Notes under the pieces: generated by a model
The model's input: the letters and a program-made list of their open reading frames with translations, nothing else
What the model was told of the DNA's origin: nothing
Database searches by the model: none
Shown: positions 24,457-39,300 of the stretch, one piece after another
Layout of the letters: every line of letters starts with the position of its first letter
How positions within the stretch are numbered: the first letter of the stretch is position 1
Position numbers and translations under genes: made by a program
Origin: Triops longicaudatus
Lineage: Eukaryota; Arthropoda; Branchiopoda; Notostraca; Triopsidae
NCBI GenBank assembly: GCA_022885665.1
Contig: JAGQDJ010000061.1
Span: 124,001 to 188,000, forward strand
Direction of reading: 5' to 3'
Length of the DNA: 64,000 nt

Positions 24457-27301
24457 AAAAAAAGAAATTAACACGCTAAAAAAAGAGTCGGCACCTCACC
24501 AATTTACATTTCTTCTTTATTAAGAATTTCTTTTGTTTTTTCGTCTACTTTTGGTCTCTTCCTTTTCCCCAGTTTTCTATAACGAAGAAATACACCACGT
24601 GTAGCTAGTTAGTTATTTTCATTATTTTTATTCTATTATTTCGTTGTCTCTTTTTTCCTGTTTCAGTTCCATATAACTTTTGTGCTGTTGCTCCTGCTGC
24701 TACTTTGCTGCTGAAAGGAAAGAAATATGAGTTGCATGGCTTATTATTGATTACATTTATTAGGAAGATCCAAAAATCCGACACTTTACTATGATTTGTA
24801 TATTTGACACTCCAAAGGAAAAAGTGTTTTTCAGTTTCGTTTTCAGGGGTTGCATTGCCATTGCAAGCGCAGTAATTGGCAGAAAAGTGGATTTTTTTAA
24901 TTTTTAGAAAATATCTTGTAACTTACTTTCGATTTTTTCTTTCGCTTTGATTTTTTTTCTTGAATTTGTGGTAAGGAAGCAAAAAATCAGTTCAGGAGTG
25001 AATGTTGGAATGATTATCCCTCAGAAAGTCCCTCTGCGTGGTTTCCTTTATGAGTATTGTCCAATTTAGCACAAAAACGGCCGGCCATTGTTTTTAATTC
25101 AGTAATTATTTTCCATGTCATTTTCCATTGAAAAAGGATTTTCGCGAGTCCTTTTTCATCGACACGCAAGCTTGTTTTCGCAAGTGGAGTCTTCATTAGG
25201 GTGTTTATTTGGTAATACTATTTTCATTGGCTGTTCATTTCCCCCCTGAAAACTTCCAATTTGTCCGTGCCTCCCCTTTAATAACGAAATCATGTTGGAG
25301 CTTATTCGTCATCTATGTAGCCTAGTATGGCGAGCCATAAAAGATTTCTGTTGGGTCTTTAAAAGGACGGTTTTTCTTATTAGTCGAGATTAATGATTGA
25401 GTTGTTATTACTGGTAATACTCAGGATTCTTAGCGAATTAATTGAGATGAATGTTGTTGCGTTTTGGCATCTTTCTGAAGTTTGTACGCCATTTTATAGG
25501 GTTGACTTCCAGCGTATCCAGGCTTTATAGCACGGCAGCGAGCTATTAGTGATGCAAACGCTCACATGGCTTAGGTTGTCTGATAGCGGCATAAATTCAT
25601 GAAAAATATTCCGGTTTGGAGATTTTCCGCGGAATCAGCCGGAAAAGTGAGCAGTTACGGCGTCTGGTTCAGTGTGTTGTTGCTTTTCTCGTGAAAAAGC
25701 ATGAGAAGTCCTAGAGTTTTCGTACTTTTTACTGAAACTTTAAAGGTTTTGAGCGTGAAAGGTAAGAAAGCGCTCAGTTGATTGAAACTTCAAGCCGTTA
25801 ACCGTAGAACGACTGATGAAAGAGCAGTTGAAGAATTCGTGAAACTTTATTCGAAATGTACTAAGTTTCAGTGTCTTTCTGTCAGCAAATATATTTCTTC
25901 AGCTATAGTAAGCATTTTAGATTTATTTCTGCGTGAAAAATTACAGAATGGCAATAGTGCAGACAATGGAATGTCGAGTGTCGGTAACACTTGCAAGGAA
26001 AACTAGTTTTTAATACAAGGATCAATTTCCTGTTTCGTTCGATTTCTTCCTGTTAGGTTTTGGTTTCATAAAGGGTTTACGACAAATGCCGTTCTGATCT
26101 CTGAGGTCGCCGTTATTTGGACAAGTACTCTTTGGAACCTGAGGTCCTGATGTTGGTCGCTGTAAATAAAAGCCGAAACAAGGAATGTTAGCTTTTAAAC
26201 TTAGTCAGATAGTCATATACTACAATCTTACCGTACAACTGGCGGCGTCGGTTCCTGCAGGAGTCTGGTAAACAACAAAAAACATTTTTTTCAGAGTGAT
26301 ACAAGGTTACAAACTCGAGACCTGCAGTTTCTTACCCCCTGGCAGTTGTCGGTTTGGGTTGCGTAATTGGCAATTTTATCGAATACAGCGTCTTTTCGAA
26401 GGTTTTCCTCGCTCAACTCCAACACTGGCGTGGTGGGTTCTTCCATTGTATCGGACAGAGCGAGAAAACACTGCTGAAGCTTCGGAATAGTACCAAAACC
26501 ACTCTGAACTCTGTGAGTGCGGAACGTCGACTTAAGTATTGGATATCAGGGGAAGTAGCAGCCACACGGGATGTTCGAAAAGGCGTCATAATTCCGCGGA
26601 TTACTTTTATTCCTGGATGTGGTTGTTGTAACTTCCTTTTACGATATAGCAATAAAGTCGCTGTAAAAGTAGTAACTACGTCGCGGGCACCTTCCGGTAC
26701 GATACTATTCTAGAGCTACGATGGTAAAGATTACTTCTGCAAATTTTGTTTTAGAAGAAAACTACGCGTGTCAAACAGAAAGCTTGACCGTGACAATTGG
26801 GATATTCCGCGTGTTGTGACTATATACACGTATTTCCGAAACAAATGAACTAAAAATGGAACAGGACACAAAAACACGTCACAAACATACCACAAAAATA
26901 ATACAAATACAGTATTATAAAATTAATACAAAAAATAAAACATCCGGTAGACTTTTTATTTCATGGACAAGTTTACATCGAATATATCTGGCTGCCCTTT
27001 TGCTTTGAAAGTCCCATATTACAACAAAACTCCCACATCGCAGCATTTGCCACAAATTGCGAGGGAATTTCCCCAAAGCTTTTGGCATCACTGACAAGTT
27101 ATATACCACATTTGCAAAGGAAATAAAAACCTCAAACTAAGCTTCCAAAACTTTGCATAAGATTACATGTTCTTGTGTCTATACATTTGACTTTAATAAG
27201 GATATTGCCATACATTTCACACCCTTGTTTGGTTTCACACCCTATATACACACCCTATGGATTTTCTTCGACGTTCTCACCATGTGCATACAAAAACCTA
27301 T
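24457..27301. other. Rho 3' UTR, intergenic gap and PDZRN 3' UTR
   Basis: The Rho and PDZRN genes converge here. I see no AATAAA close behind the Rho stop, so its cleavage site is undetermined. On the minus strand AATAAA (26960-26955) follows the PDZRN stop by about 340 bp and is its likely polyadenylation signal. No gene is recognised between them; open frames at 25782-26006 and 26354-26713 lack domains and coding bias. Confidence 0.45.
26955..26960 (-). terminator. Probable PDZRN polyadenylation signal
   Basis: AATAAA on the minus strand, about 340 bp downstream of the TAA at 27304-27302. It sits in A/T-rich sequence and is a plausible 3' end for the PDZRN transcript. Confidence 0.45.
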
Positions 27302-30300
27302 TTAAACCGTGGTTACGGACAAAAGGCCTTGTCCGACACGGTTTCCATGGACCAACATTTCTTGCACCGTCGTAAAATCATCAATTTGGTTATCACGTCG
27401 CTGCCGGGCTATAGCTGCCATCTTGCGGTGGCTCAGTTCCACTATGTTGATATTCCGCGGCGCGGTACTTGCTTGTGGTTCGTTGGGATTGTAAGAATAG
27501 GAGCCACGCATTTTGGCGCGAATGATCTCTTCTTGGCGTTTTCTGCGTTCTCGCGCTTTCTCCAGGTGCTGCTTCTTCTCGTCTTTGCTCCAATATCGCC
27601 CAGTCTGCGAACACAAACAAAAAAGCATTGAAAACGCTACTCAAGTGCCATAACACGTTCAACACTAGAAAAACTACTCCGGGTGCACCAAGTAACATTG
27701 ACACACTCTACCTGATAACACTGATATGCCTTACTGATATCGGAAGTAATGAACTGAGCAGCAGCCAAGACATCAATTTAGGCTTACAAACTAAAACTAC
27801 TGACACAAAATGCACTATTATTACTTAAACAACTACAGAATCCTGAAGTTGACATTTTGAATCGAAGTGAACACTTTCCACAACAAAATGTATGCATTTT
27901 CCTACACGAGGCTTATTTAAACCTCCAAATGCCCTTAGCATCATTTATCCTCGTTCTTACACTGTCTTGGTCCAAAAATTAGTGTATGGATTAATACGAA
28001 ACACGAATCTCCACATCCTCCAACCTCAACAACACTATTCTTAGCTGTCGATGAAGCACGCGTGCCTACACAACACAAATTTAACAAAGTTCAGAGATTA
28101 CCTTCATTTCTGACATGGCGTCATCATCGGTGGTGACTCCCGCGCGTTCTTCATTAATCTGCAGTGCTCTGTCCCTCAAAACCCGCGTCCTCGCCGGCTT
28201 TCTCGTAATATACCTGGTTCCATCCGTCCTCTTCTTGACCTTCCACTCCATGCCCAAGGGCGAGTCCTCCGCCGCTCCGTTCACCGTCAACGGATAACCC
28301 CCATTCACATACCCCACAAAGTTGCCCTTCTTGTCGACCAGCGGCGTCTGGACGCCCTCTGTGGGCGTGCTGACGTACTGATAGTGACTAAAGTTGAGTT
28401 TCGGGAACATGTTGTGTTTCAACGACCTAGGTGGCGCCCCTGGAGGTGGTGGAATCATAGCTGCAGCATCTTCAATAATGGTATCCATCGATAATGGAGC
28501 GTGTCGACCATTACGGTGGGCTTTATTGTTACCTACATCTTGACTAGATTGTTGCTGTAAGGTTTGTTTGAACAACTGTTGCTGCAGCCATATGGTTTGT
28601 TGTAAATTCTCGGCATTGGTGTACATGGTGTGTGCTGGTAACATGGTAACGTAATTGCGGTTACGTTCCATAGAATCGGAGACAGTTCCGTTGTTGGCCA
28701 CCCGGGGCGTCGATGCCTTTCTGTCCACGAACCGGGGCACGCGGTTGATCTGAGGCTCGCACTTAAAGCAGTTTTCACTAGATGATGTTTCGGTATTTAA
28801 TTGGAAATTGGCAAACAATTTGCCCGCTTGTTCCGATTTCCCGCCCAAGCTCACTGACAATGAAAGATTCGACTGCCTCCAATCTTTGTTATTACTCTCG
28901 CATTGACCACATGCCAAATTGTCATAAACGCCCCTAGGTGGCTCCTCGAAACTCGGCGCCATCACTTGTCCACTACGGAAAGATTCACCCGTACCGGTGT
29001 TATATGCCGACGAACTGTCGCGATCTTCACCTGATCCGGAGCTTGCCGATCCTTTTGAGCCATGTTTACGCCCCTTGGAGGCTGGGGGCGCCACTTTCGG
29101 TACCTCCGTGTTCATCCCCATTAAACCTGTCACTCTGTACTGGGAATCGCTGCTAGAGGTCGAGCTGCTAATTTTGGTCGAATTCGTTCCTTTCCAGCTG
29201 CGTTCGTTAGTATTGGACTTTGAGCCAGAACTTTTGCCAGTACAGTTCTTTACCGGCGAGGTCGGTGCTACCGACACTTGCTTGACTAAATCTTCGGGTT
29301 TCGTTTTCAGACCTTTGGTGGCGGTCAGATCGCAGGGTTGCGGGTTAACGGTGGCATGGCGAATCCAGTGCTCGACATCTTGCGTTTTGTCCATTTTTTC
29401 AAAACCACCACGTGACAATTTCTTATCTAATGTAAATTTCTTCGGCTCGATGGTTCGTGTTTTCATGGCTACAGACGTTCTGGAAGCGTTGGTGCTGTTT
29501 AGGTTCGCTAGGAGGAGCTGCTGCTGACGTTGCAGAGCCCTCTGGCGGGCAATTTGAACTTCGTACGGCGTTGAGTAAATCGGCTCGTCGGATTCTTCTG
29601 TTAACTCGTGAATTGTCTCGTAAATGTGCTCGGTTTCCGATTCGCCCCAGGCACTGGGCTTCTTTTCGGGACTGGAGGGAGGAGAGAGCAGTTCAGTCGG
29701 TAGAGGGGGTGAGCGTCGCTCCTGTTGTTGATTTTGACGTGCCGCCATCATGTTTTCGCACTCTAGCTGAATATCGTGCATCTTCTTGTTGAGCATGTAT
29801 AACTCGGTGTCGAGGCTTAGAACGCTTTCGGGACGCGTTGCATCGAGTTCTGGGTTGGCCTCACAGATGGTGTGCTTATCTGTACCGGTTTGCGTGGAGC
29901 TAGTAAAACATGGAAAAATACTTTAAAAACATGAAAATAAACAGAAATAAATTGGGACATACTGCAACACAAAAAAAACGATCATTTTCAACGACGGTCA
30001 CTCATTTGTGAAACACAAATGCAAATAATACATATAAATAAAGGATGAATACAAAGGGAATTTCTGGTACTAAGTAATGGTGAAAGTAATTGCTTACATT
30101 TCTTTCTCGCCGGTATCGTCTCCTTCGCTTGCACCGGAGGCTTCTTCCTGTGGCAAACTGCCAGTACCAAAGCCACTATCTTTGTGCGATTCGCTCTCCA
30201 TCACACCGAGATCTTCCGCAAGATCCAAGGGAGATTTCTATAATCAAAACCAGATTTTTCATAACAAATGTTTCTGTAATCGATTCGAAAGCTTGAAAAG

Positions 30301-33300
30301 GCGAAATGATGGATTGAAATGTTAAAAATCTTGCATTTAGTGCCTGTCATGTTCTGCCATCTCGGAACTCAATGACAACAACGCTACTCAACCGAAAAAG
30401 TATGAAAAATAGAGCAACAATGAATTCTTCACAATGTATAAACAACGAAGACTTACTTTTACCTAAACTAGCTGGAACACGATCAAAAGTAACTAATTAT
30501 GCGTAAACTAATGTAATCTGACACATTTTGTCTTCACTTAGTCTAAAATATCTTAACTTAACTCTAGCGTAACCTAACCTTTTTGAACCCAAACTGACCT
30601 TGACCTGAACTCGCTTATCTCAGATTCACTTAAGCTTACTTAAATATGCATTAGCTTAACTTCAATTAACATAGGGCGACTCGATAATGACTAAATCTAA
30701 CTTTATTTTCCCTGAACTCAAAGTTTGCAGGAAAATAACCTAATTAAGACTAGACTAATTTACATCTGTCTTAAATTAACTTAAGTATTTGTTACAAAAC
30801 TTCGTACTTGCATTTCGAAGGAATTCACGATTATTTTGACTTTCTTGAGCATCTTATTTTTCACTTATTTGTATTTTTGACGTTTTTATTTAGTGTTCTT
30901 TTCTTACTTACAGATGAAAAGCAAAGTGTGACAATTTGCCCCTAAGGACATTTTTTGTAAAGTAAAACATTTTTAAGCTATGTTTCTGTGAGTCGAGTTT
31001 GTCATATACGTTGAAATAGCTCCTTGTGTGCAAGATTTGTATTCTCCGTCATAAACAAACATGAAAGGGCAGGAAAGAGTAGAGAAAGTAAACGTAGACA
31101 GTACCTCAGCGAAATATAAATCTTCTTCATCTTCCGCTCCGCCAGGCAAAGCTGCTTCCAAAGGATGAGGCTATAGAACACACAAAACCCCAAGTGAAAC
31201 GGTAAACCCAAAGTAAGGTTGTCGGAATAGTTTAGAAATGCGCCCAGCCAAGACAGGAAATTAGGAATCAGCCTCTCTCTCCGTCTCTTTCTTTCAAAAG
31301 TTTACTTACTGATTGATGAGGTCGTGAAACCAGTAAAAGGATCTCCGAGCGAGCAGCGGCGAAAAGACGCTCAGCCGTGGCTCGATTCCGCACGTCTTCG
31401 CCGTCGATCTGTGAAATGGGATCAAAAGGTTTCTTTAAAGGCTTAAGTACACTTCACTGCAAGAAATTTCGAGAAAAGACGCGACTCTGAGGAGAAATCT
31501 ACTGCAAATCTTCACAAAATTGGTTAGTTTAGTCAATGTGAGTTAGTTTAGGAAAACTTGAGTTAAGTTAGGTCAAAATTCGAGTTAGTTCAGATTAAAT
31601 TCCAATTAAATAAGTTAGTCAAGGTACTCGACAAATGCTATTCAAAGGCTGCCTTTTTATACCTGTAAGATTTGATCCCCGGCTTTCAGTCTTCCATCTA
31701 TGGCTGCGACTGAATCAGGAGCGATTTCTTTGATGTACACGTCTTCATCATCTACCGCTTCTTCGTCTTCTCCTTCCCCGGTTTCCACCGCGGTTCTTTC
31801 GGTTTGCCGTCCTTTCTCGGCCTCGGTGAGCCTTGAAGGGCTTTCATTGTTAGGCGAGTTGCCTGACCGTTCAATCCCAGCTTTCGTTGCAGTGTTAGTG
31901 GGAACAGGGTCCGTCCCGTTGTTGTCTGTATTTAGCAGCAGAGGGGAGTCAGAAGAAACGCAGTTGATGGTGTAGCACAAGGTGAGCCCCAGCTTGGCTT
32001 GATTATTGTCTCGCACCAGTCGGACTTCCTGTCAAAAAGGGAACAAACCCCCAAATGCAAACACAAACTTTTAGAACATCTTTTCCCAAATAAGTTCAAC
32101 AAGCAACAAAAGGTCTGTTAAACCTTGTGTTAAAGTACTGCCTTAATCACAAGTTTCAGCTTAACGTGAACGCTAGCGTGGTGTGGGCCAACAATTTCCA
32201 CTGTTGCGATGCGCGCGCCAGCCATGTGGACGCGCCAAGCTACGCTTCAGGCTTAAACCGTGCCGTTGCACGCTTCGGTTAATGAAGCTTAAAATCGAGA
32301 GTTGGTTATTGTCTCCCAGCAGTCGAACTCCAATTCTTTGGCTGCCGTGACGAATTGTTAGACACAAAGATAATAAAATTGTGTTTTAAACTAGTATACA
32401 GAGCCAAGAAGCGTAGAAGGCCACGCGCCCGCATGTTGAATACTCCTGTGTTTACTTACTACGAAGACTCAAAAATTGGTAGCAGAGAAAGCTTACGGAA
32501 ACTGTCTTCTTCTTTTTTTTTTTTAAAAAAAAAAAAGTTTTGCATACAGCTCGTCTCACGTTGCCTCGAACAGCGTGTCTACAGCTTCCCATCCTGCCCG
32601 GTAGATGGCACTGGTAGAATTTTAATAATGAAAATGTAACCCCTCAGTCTCCTTCAGGGGACGCATCGTAGTTTACGCAACGCGAAAATTCACTTTGCAG
32701 ACTAGCTTACGGTGCGTTCGCAAAGGGGAAATTCATTGTTACATCACGCTGTCTTTCCCATGTGAACGTCGCTTTAAGGCTCTTTTTGGCCCACAACAGC
32801 GCATGTAACGCTACTTTTAGCTATTCAAGTTGGTTTATCGCGACAGGAAGCGAAAATTTTAGCGAGAAAGAGGAGGGTCACGGGGTTGGAACAAGGCAAA
32901 TAAATGCGCAAGGAGGTCTGAACATGTGAACAGTGCCGAGTTATGCTCAGCTCGTGTCCACTGTAAACTTTTCTAGGGTCTCGTTCTGTTATAAGTTCAA
33001 GACCCTAAGGAGGGGTGAGTTCACCCATCCACCCCACTAGAGCACGGGTGTTTTAAAGAAGAGGCATTACACATACACATTGTAGAGTGAGAAGGGAGGT
33101 AGTGTTTATAAACAAGACGCCAACGACGCCTTTTGGCGTCATGAGCGTCTTGTGCTGTTGGTGTCTTGATGAAAGCAAAGCTGTATAGCGCTCCAACCTA
33201 CAAGTTCTAACTTTATACACCCAATATAAGCAATACAAGGCCAACACCCACCCTCTAAACCCCCCCCCCCCCGTGAGAAACAATTATAGCCCATTTTGAG

Positions 33301-36300
33301 ACATGGAAACCAAAATAACTTTTAAACTGTAATAATCGTCAGTTCGTTTTTGTTGTATTAGAAATGTATATTTCGGTAAGTTTTGATATTCTACCACTTT
33401 TTGAAAATTATTTATACTTTAATTGCTATACTTAAAAAATCCACTGCAAGCGTTTGACGTTTATTGCTCTTGTATCATAAGTTCATTTTCTCCATTTTTA
33501 TTTCACGTTTAGTTTTATATTTTCAGGTTGTTAAGTTCAGCTTTTCTCTCTTTTGTGCAGTTTTTAGACACTTTCTTGAGAGGAATCTATTTTGAGGGCG
33601 TTTTTTAAGAGTCTGGATGAATCCTATGTTTAGTCTCGCTAAAATGGTGCTCCTTCTATGAACTAAGTGGCTCTTGAGGTATGACTTGCGAGTCGAGTGT
33701 CTTGCAAAGTTTTCTTCCCCTTTTCTTGCGTTAAAATGGCATTGATATGGTTTTAGTAAAATTTTAGAACAGTTAAAAGACTTTCCTGGGTTTGAAAGAG
33801 TTAAGTTAGGGTAGATTAGGTTTAAGTTGGTTCAGTTAAACTTGACGCAAGAATTAAGTTAAGGTTATATCAAATTTAAGTTTAAGCAAACCTGTGCTAA
33901 GTTAGGTAAGCTTGTCGTTCTTTCGGATAGTTTTAAGATAGGTTAGGGTATTTTGGTGCCTTTTTGTGGTAAAACGGCATGAAATGGTTGCAGTATAGTT
34001 TTAAAACAATTGGAAGACTTTCGTGTAAAAGGTTGGAAGGGTTAGCAAAGGGTAAGGAAAGGGGTGGTGGAAATAACTGTCGTGCAAACATGTCGTTGCT
34101 TGTTAGGGCAACTGGAACTGGTAAGGGCAGAAAATGCTTGAAAGCGAGTTGGAGAAATGGTTTCGAAAACCAGCACAAGAATCCTTTGCGTTTTATGGAG
34201 CGTTAAATTGGGCCCTTTTCTGGGACACGCATTTTTACGACCTCCCTACGCCGTCTTTCGCTCCGCTTGTGCGTTAGTGGAAGAATAAGATGAGCTTACT
34301 TAACAAGACTCGTTTAACGATGCTTGGTACTTGCTTAACGATATACTCAACGTTAAAATGATCTCCCTTTGCAAGGAATCGACTAACGGTGACTCAACTC
34401 GATTCGCGATAACCGGACTCACTTCACGATGTTTTGCCTAGCGATTGCTCGCACGTTTGTGGTATCTCGCCTCGCTTGGCCATACTTTCGAATAAGATTG
34501 AGTAAGTTTTCATTGTTCCCTTTACGTCAACTCATGCGCGTGTTCCGAAGCTCTCATGGAACCGCTTGCAACGTTTTCACTCGTTCAGCGAGACAGCGAC
34601 GGATATCCACGCCGCAGGAACCGTCCTTCCTTACCGTTTCCTTACAGTGCCTCGTTCAGACTACTAGGGAAGCCTTCCCAACAGTCAAAGTTTATGGAGC
34701 CATTTGCCCCGCTCTTTGCCATGTTCCTGACCCAATGACTCGTTCTTTCCTCCCTTCCCTCTGTCCGGAAGTCCGGTTAGCTAATACTGTCCTCTAACAC
34801 ACTGTACGTGTACACCCCTCCTTCCAACACAAACGAAAATGCACATGCAAACAACTCACTCCCGTGTCCCCGCTATCTCAGATGAAGATCTAGCTCTTCC
34901 CTGACAGCTGAGGTTACCATTTCCCTAAGCTTCACGACGAATGACTTATCACTTTTGCCCTTAGGGCAAGTATATTTCAGCCCCCCTTTCAAAGGCAAAG
35001 TAATTCCCCGTAGGAGATTTATTACAAAATTTGACCCAATTTAGCAGTAAATTAAGAACTCTAAAATGTTGAGAATAAGTAAAACAAATAAATAGAAACT
35101 TCGTTTCTTCTAGAAAGCTATTTGGGGTCAAGACGACAACACTTAATCAAAGATGGCGTTAGTGGATACACTTGTCAGCTCTTTCACTGTTGGAAACGTG
35201 GCGCTAAAAGCGCTTAAAAGGCCAGTTACACGGGTAAATTTGACGGGCAATTTCACAAAAACAGTTCAACGTTTTACAAATACGTTTCGACAGTAAAGTC
35301 TTGCTGCTGTTTACAAATCTTGCTTCAAAAGCTTTTTTCGATAAACGGCTTAGTTAATTTTGAAAACTGCGCCCAAATACTCAATCCTCAATCCCCAATA
35401 CTCAATCCAAAGCTCAATCCCCAGTTACACGGGGTGGGTGATGTCACAAAGAGAGCTGATTAATTTGCAAAAATTTTCTACGTTGAACTCCCGCTCTTAT
35501 TTAAGAATGCAGCCAAGAAAGCTTTTTCCGAGGAAATGGCTTGTTAATTTTGAAACCTGAGCTCAAGTGCAATATTGTAATATTTTCGTTTACACCGTTC
35601 CGTTCACTCTCTATTCCAAACTCCATACATCCCTAAAAGAAGCCAATAAAATAGCTGCACACAGTTACTATAAATATATGTAAACCAGTGCCATTTATGG
35701 GATTTATTGCTAGATTCCGTTGAAGTTTCCGACTCCTAGTAGTGATGTCGTACATTTGCCACGTTATGAAGCGATTCATTTCGTGTAGCGTGGGCCACTG
35801 AAAAATGAGACGAGGGGTGGTGCGTTTCACGGCAACTTTTTCTTGGACAACCTAACGAGGCATGGAGGACATATGGCAAAAAGGGCACCCATCATCCATT
35901 ATTTATGCACGCACAAGACAAGACCCACCCCAGTACAGACACGTCACTATTTCATTTCAAACTTTTTTCTCCAACTTCTTTTTCTATTTGTTATTCTTTC
36001 TGTTTCTTTCTGGCGGGCGAGAAAAGTGTTGGGTGCGTTCGACTTCTACCCGGATCACTTTACAATCCCGTAGTGTCCTATGTTACAGTCCTTCAGTACA
36101 TACTAGGAGCTAATCCCTTTAGTAAACTAGCATTAACACCAACGCAAAAACCAAAAAGGACGCGAGAGAAAAAGAAATAAATAAGAAAGCAAAAGCCGAC
36201 TATTTTGATACAGAAAAATAAGATTGATAAAGAAAATGCAGTAAAAAGTAAAATTTGTAGAATATAGTGGCACACAAGTTAGCAAAAAATAGAATCTAAG

Positions 36301-39300
36301 AAAGCAATAAAAAAGTATCAACTAAAATATCTCAACGGTGGAAAAACATCAAAATACGCGAAAATTAATTTGAAATAAAATAAAACTTAAAAATTAACTA
36401 AACGTAAAACTGAGGGGAAAATACGAACAAAAAAGACATGTTGGACGAGTGAGAATGTACTGAATTCACACACACAGATGACACAAAAAGGTGATTTCTT
36501 ATTTCCATTATCTTTAAAACGACAAGAGAAATTTTAAAAGAAAGTGTAAGCATGCCGAGCATCTGTGAAGATGAACACGCCCGTCAACATTTAGTTACGA
36601 GGCTTGTCATTTTCTCACGCGTTGCGGGGTTATTTTGAGAGCCACCAAGCTGAATGTGCGTCTCTCTTTCTTGTTTTCGGCTTTTTGAAATTTCACAGAG
36701 TTAAACGAAGAGATCAGCAGCAAGACAGTGAGAGAGAAAAAAGAAAAAAAAAGAAAGAAAACGGTGGCGGCAAAGTAGACGAGTTTTAAATGTCAGGGCT
36801 GTTGCACACGAGCGTGTAATTCCAAAGCTTTTTCTTATTTTTTCATTATACGCATCAAAGGAATGCGTTAACAATCAAAAGAGCTTCTGTTCTGCTCGTG
36901 TGCATCGAACTCATGAACGAGTTGAAAGGAATCACTGATGATTTTACTGTTGCGTTGGACGCAATTGTTGAAAATGGACTTTTTTTGTTAACCAACTTGA
37001 ACATTCTTCAGTATTTCATTGTTGTGACTTGTAACGCAACAAAGATTACTGCCTAGCTTCTCTTTTGTAAAGCAACAACGGGTCTCCTTCAACGAGGGTT
37101 CCATTGCTGAGGGATTTGGAAAGGCCTTAGTTTCCATTGTTGCGAATCTTAGCGCGAGAAAGATTATTGCGCAGCGTTTTCTATTGTTGGACGTATTACG
37201 CGACACTAATTTCTGTGGATCATTGGGTTTCGCATTGTTGCCAATCCAAGCACCGTCGGTGTTACTAAGGTGTGATTTGCATTGTTGACGATTTCAAACG
37301 TGAATTCCTTCATTGTTCAATGACTTTGAAGTTCAAATTTCGGTGGAAATCATGTACTAGATTTGAGGTTATTTAACTTTAATTTTTAGAGTGTCGAATT
37401 TCGGTGTACGAAAGCTTCTCGTTTTTCACTGTTGACGCCATGTGGCTTCCGTGGTGTTGGTGCGTGCTGTGCGTGACTTCAGGATTACACTTACAAACAT
37501 TAGAGTACTTGGCTATCCAAAACACGAGAAATTTCCGTCTTGGGAGGTCTTGGCTACTTGTCGTGCCCTCAGGGCGAATGGGATGGCAGTAATACGAGTA
37601 AAGCCCCAAAGATGGCCCATCTAAGCCTGTTTCCATTGTACGAAGTGACGATTGGAGTCCTTTCCACACAACTGTATTACGCAATGCTTTACTTCACTCT
37701 GCAAACTCTTCTACATTGATTTACGATAACTTCACAATTTGACGAAATGTCCCAGAAAAGGGTTTAGTCAAGTGTAGGTTTGGGTAACTTAAGACGAAGT
37801 CCCGCTACGGGAGACCGGAAATCAGTCCACGTGCTGCCACCCTCCAGAAAAACACTCCAACATTCTACGAGGCTAACAACTCATTTTTCCACAAGAAATT
37901 CTAACCAGACACAGCATACGGTAAGCAAAGCCTAACCTTACCCAGCACCCATAAGGTTAACTCTAATTCTTATAAAATCGACAAGTCGAAACTCAGCAAG
38001 TTTACGAAACCTAACCGGTTATAATTTCCCTAACCTGGCCAAGACGGGTTGGCTTTCGGCTATATGCAATCTTAGCCTAGTCCAACACGGATTACACAAA
38101 GTCGATTTCTTGTTACTCACCTAACAGTCCAACTTCCACTAGCTGTTAGACCCTAAGCCGTCACAAGAGATGGCCAAAAAACGCTAACCTAACCCAGCAC
38201 CGTTACTTAAAAGCCTGTTTTATACCACTTTACAGCAAGGCGTATGTATGCATGGGTCTACACGATGTTTTTCTCTAGAGAGATGTAAACACGTGTCTTG
38301 GTTCCGAATAATTGAGTTAGAATGGTAAAACTGGGTTAGGCATTCGAAATGTAGAGACGTAAACTTTCCTTCTTGGCTTTAGGGTATTTTACATGTAGAT
38401 AGGATTAGGAAGTTGGTTGGAGGGGTGGAGGGTTTGTTGGTTAATGCAAAGGAAGTTTTCTTTGCTTAGGGAAATGGAGAAATTTGCATAGCTAGTCATG
38501 TGTTTGCAAGTAGGCGCCCCTTGAAACTTGCCCCTCCGATTTCGATCACAAGTGTGCTAAAATTTTTCCATAAAAGTTGGGCTAACTTTGAACCGGTATG
38601 CGCAATTTACTGCTCCTCAACTACCAATCTCAAGGCAACAATTTAGGTGTCGTTCGATTCAGCGAAGACTGGACCATATAACACAACATAAAAGAAACGT
38701 GTCATTTGATACGTTTCTTTGCAACAATTAATTAAATGTACTTATTTTGTACAAACCCGTTTTCTTACACATTTTTAGTGTCTTCGGCGTTTCGCTGCCG
38801 TAAATCAACTATGACAGATAAAAACTTCATTTTTTACGAAAAAAAGACAGCAGATATACGCACCATTCTGTTAGTACCGTCACAGCACAGCCGGAGGCTT
38901 TTACCCCTGAAATGCTCATATTCAATATTACCTATTGAACTCCGACCTTTTTCCCGTGTTATAGCTTATAGCTTTCTTGATTAACTTGGGTTTTTAGAGC
39001 GAAAAGTTAGATATTTTGGCTGTAGATTACAATGTTGGTCAAAGTAGGAAAATGCATATGTGAGGAAACAGGGAAGTGAGGGGTGACACGTAGGCACACG
39101 CCTTCACACATATATGAAGATGCAAAGTGACACGTTGTTTGCGACAGTTTCGACAAGATTGACACACCCTTAACTCATACCTTTCGCATTTGTGACATTT
39201 TCCCTTCTTTGACGTGTGAAAGCAACCCTCACACCCTCTTCCCTTGTTGTCACCCTGCCTCATTGTTGCGACAGTGGCGGTTTCGTCACATTCATTTTTG

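Noticed and set aside
32507..32537. Poly-T followed by poly-A hairpin
   Set aside because: Simple homopolymer juxtaposition; no need for a functional explanation.
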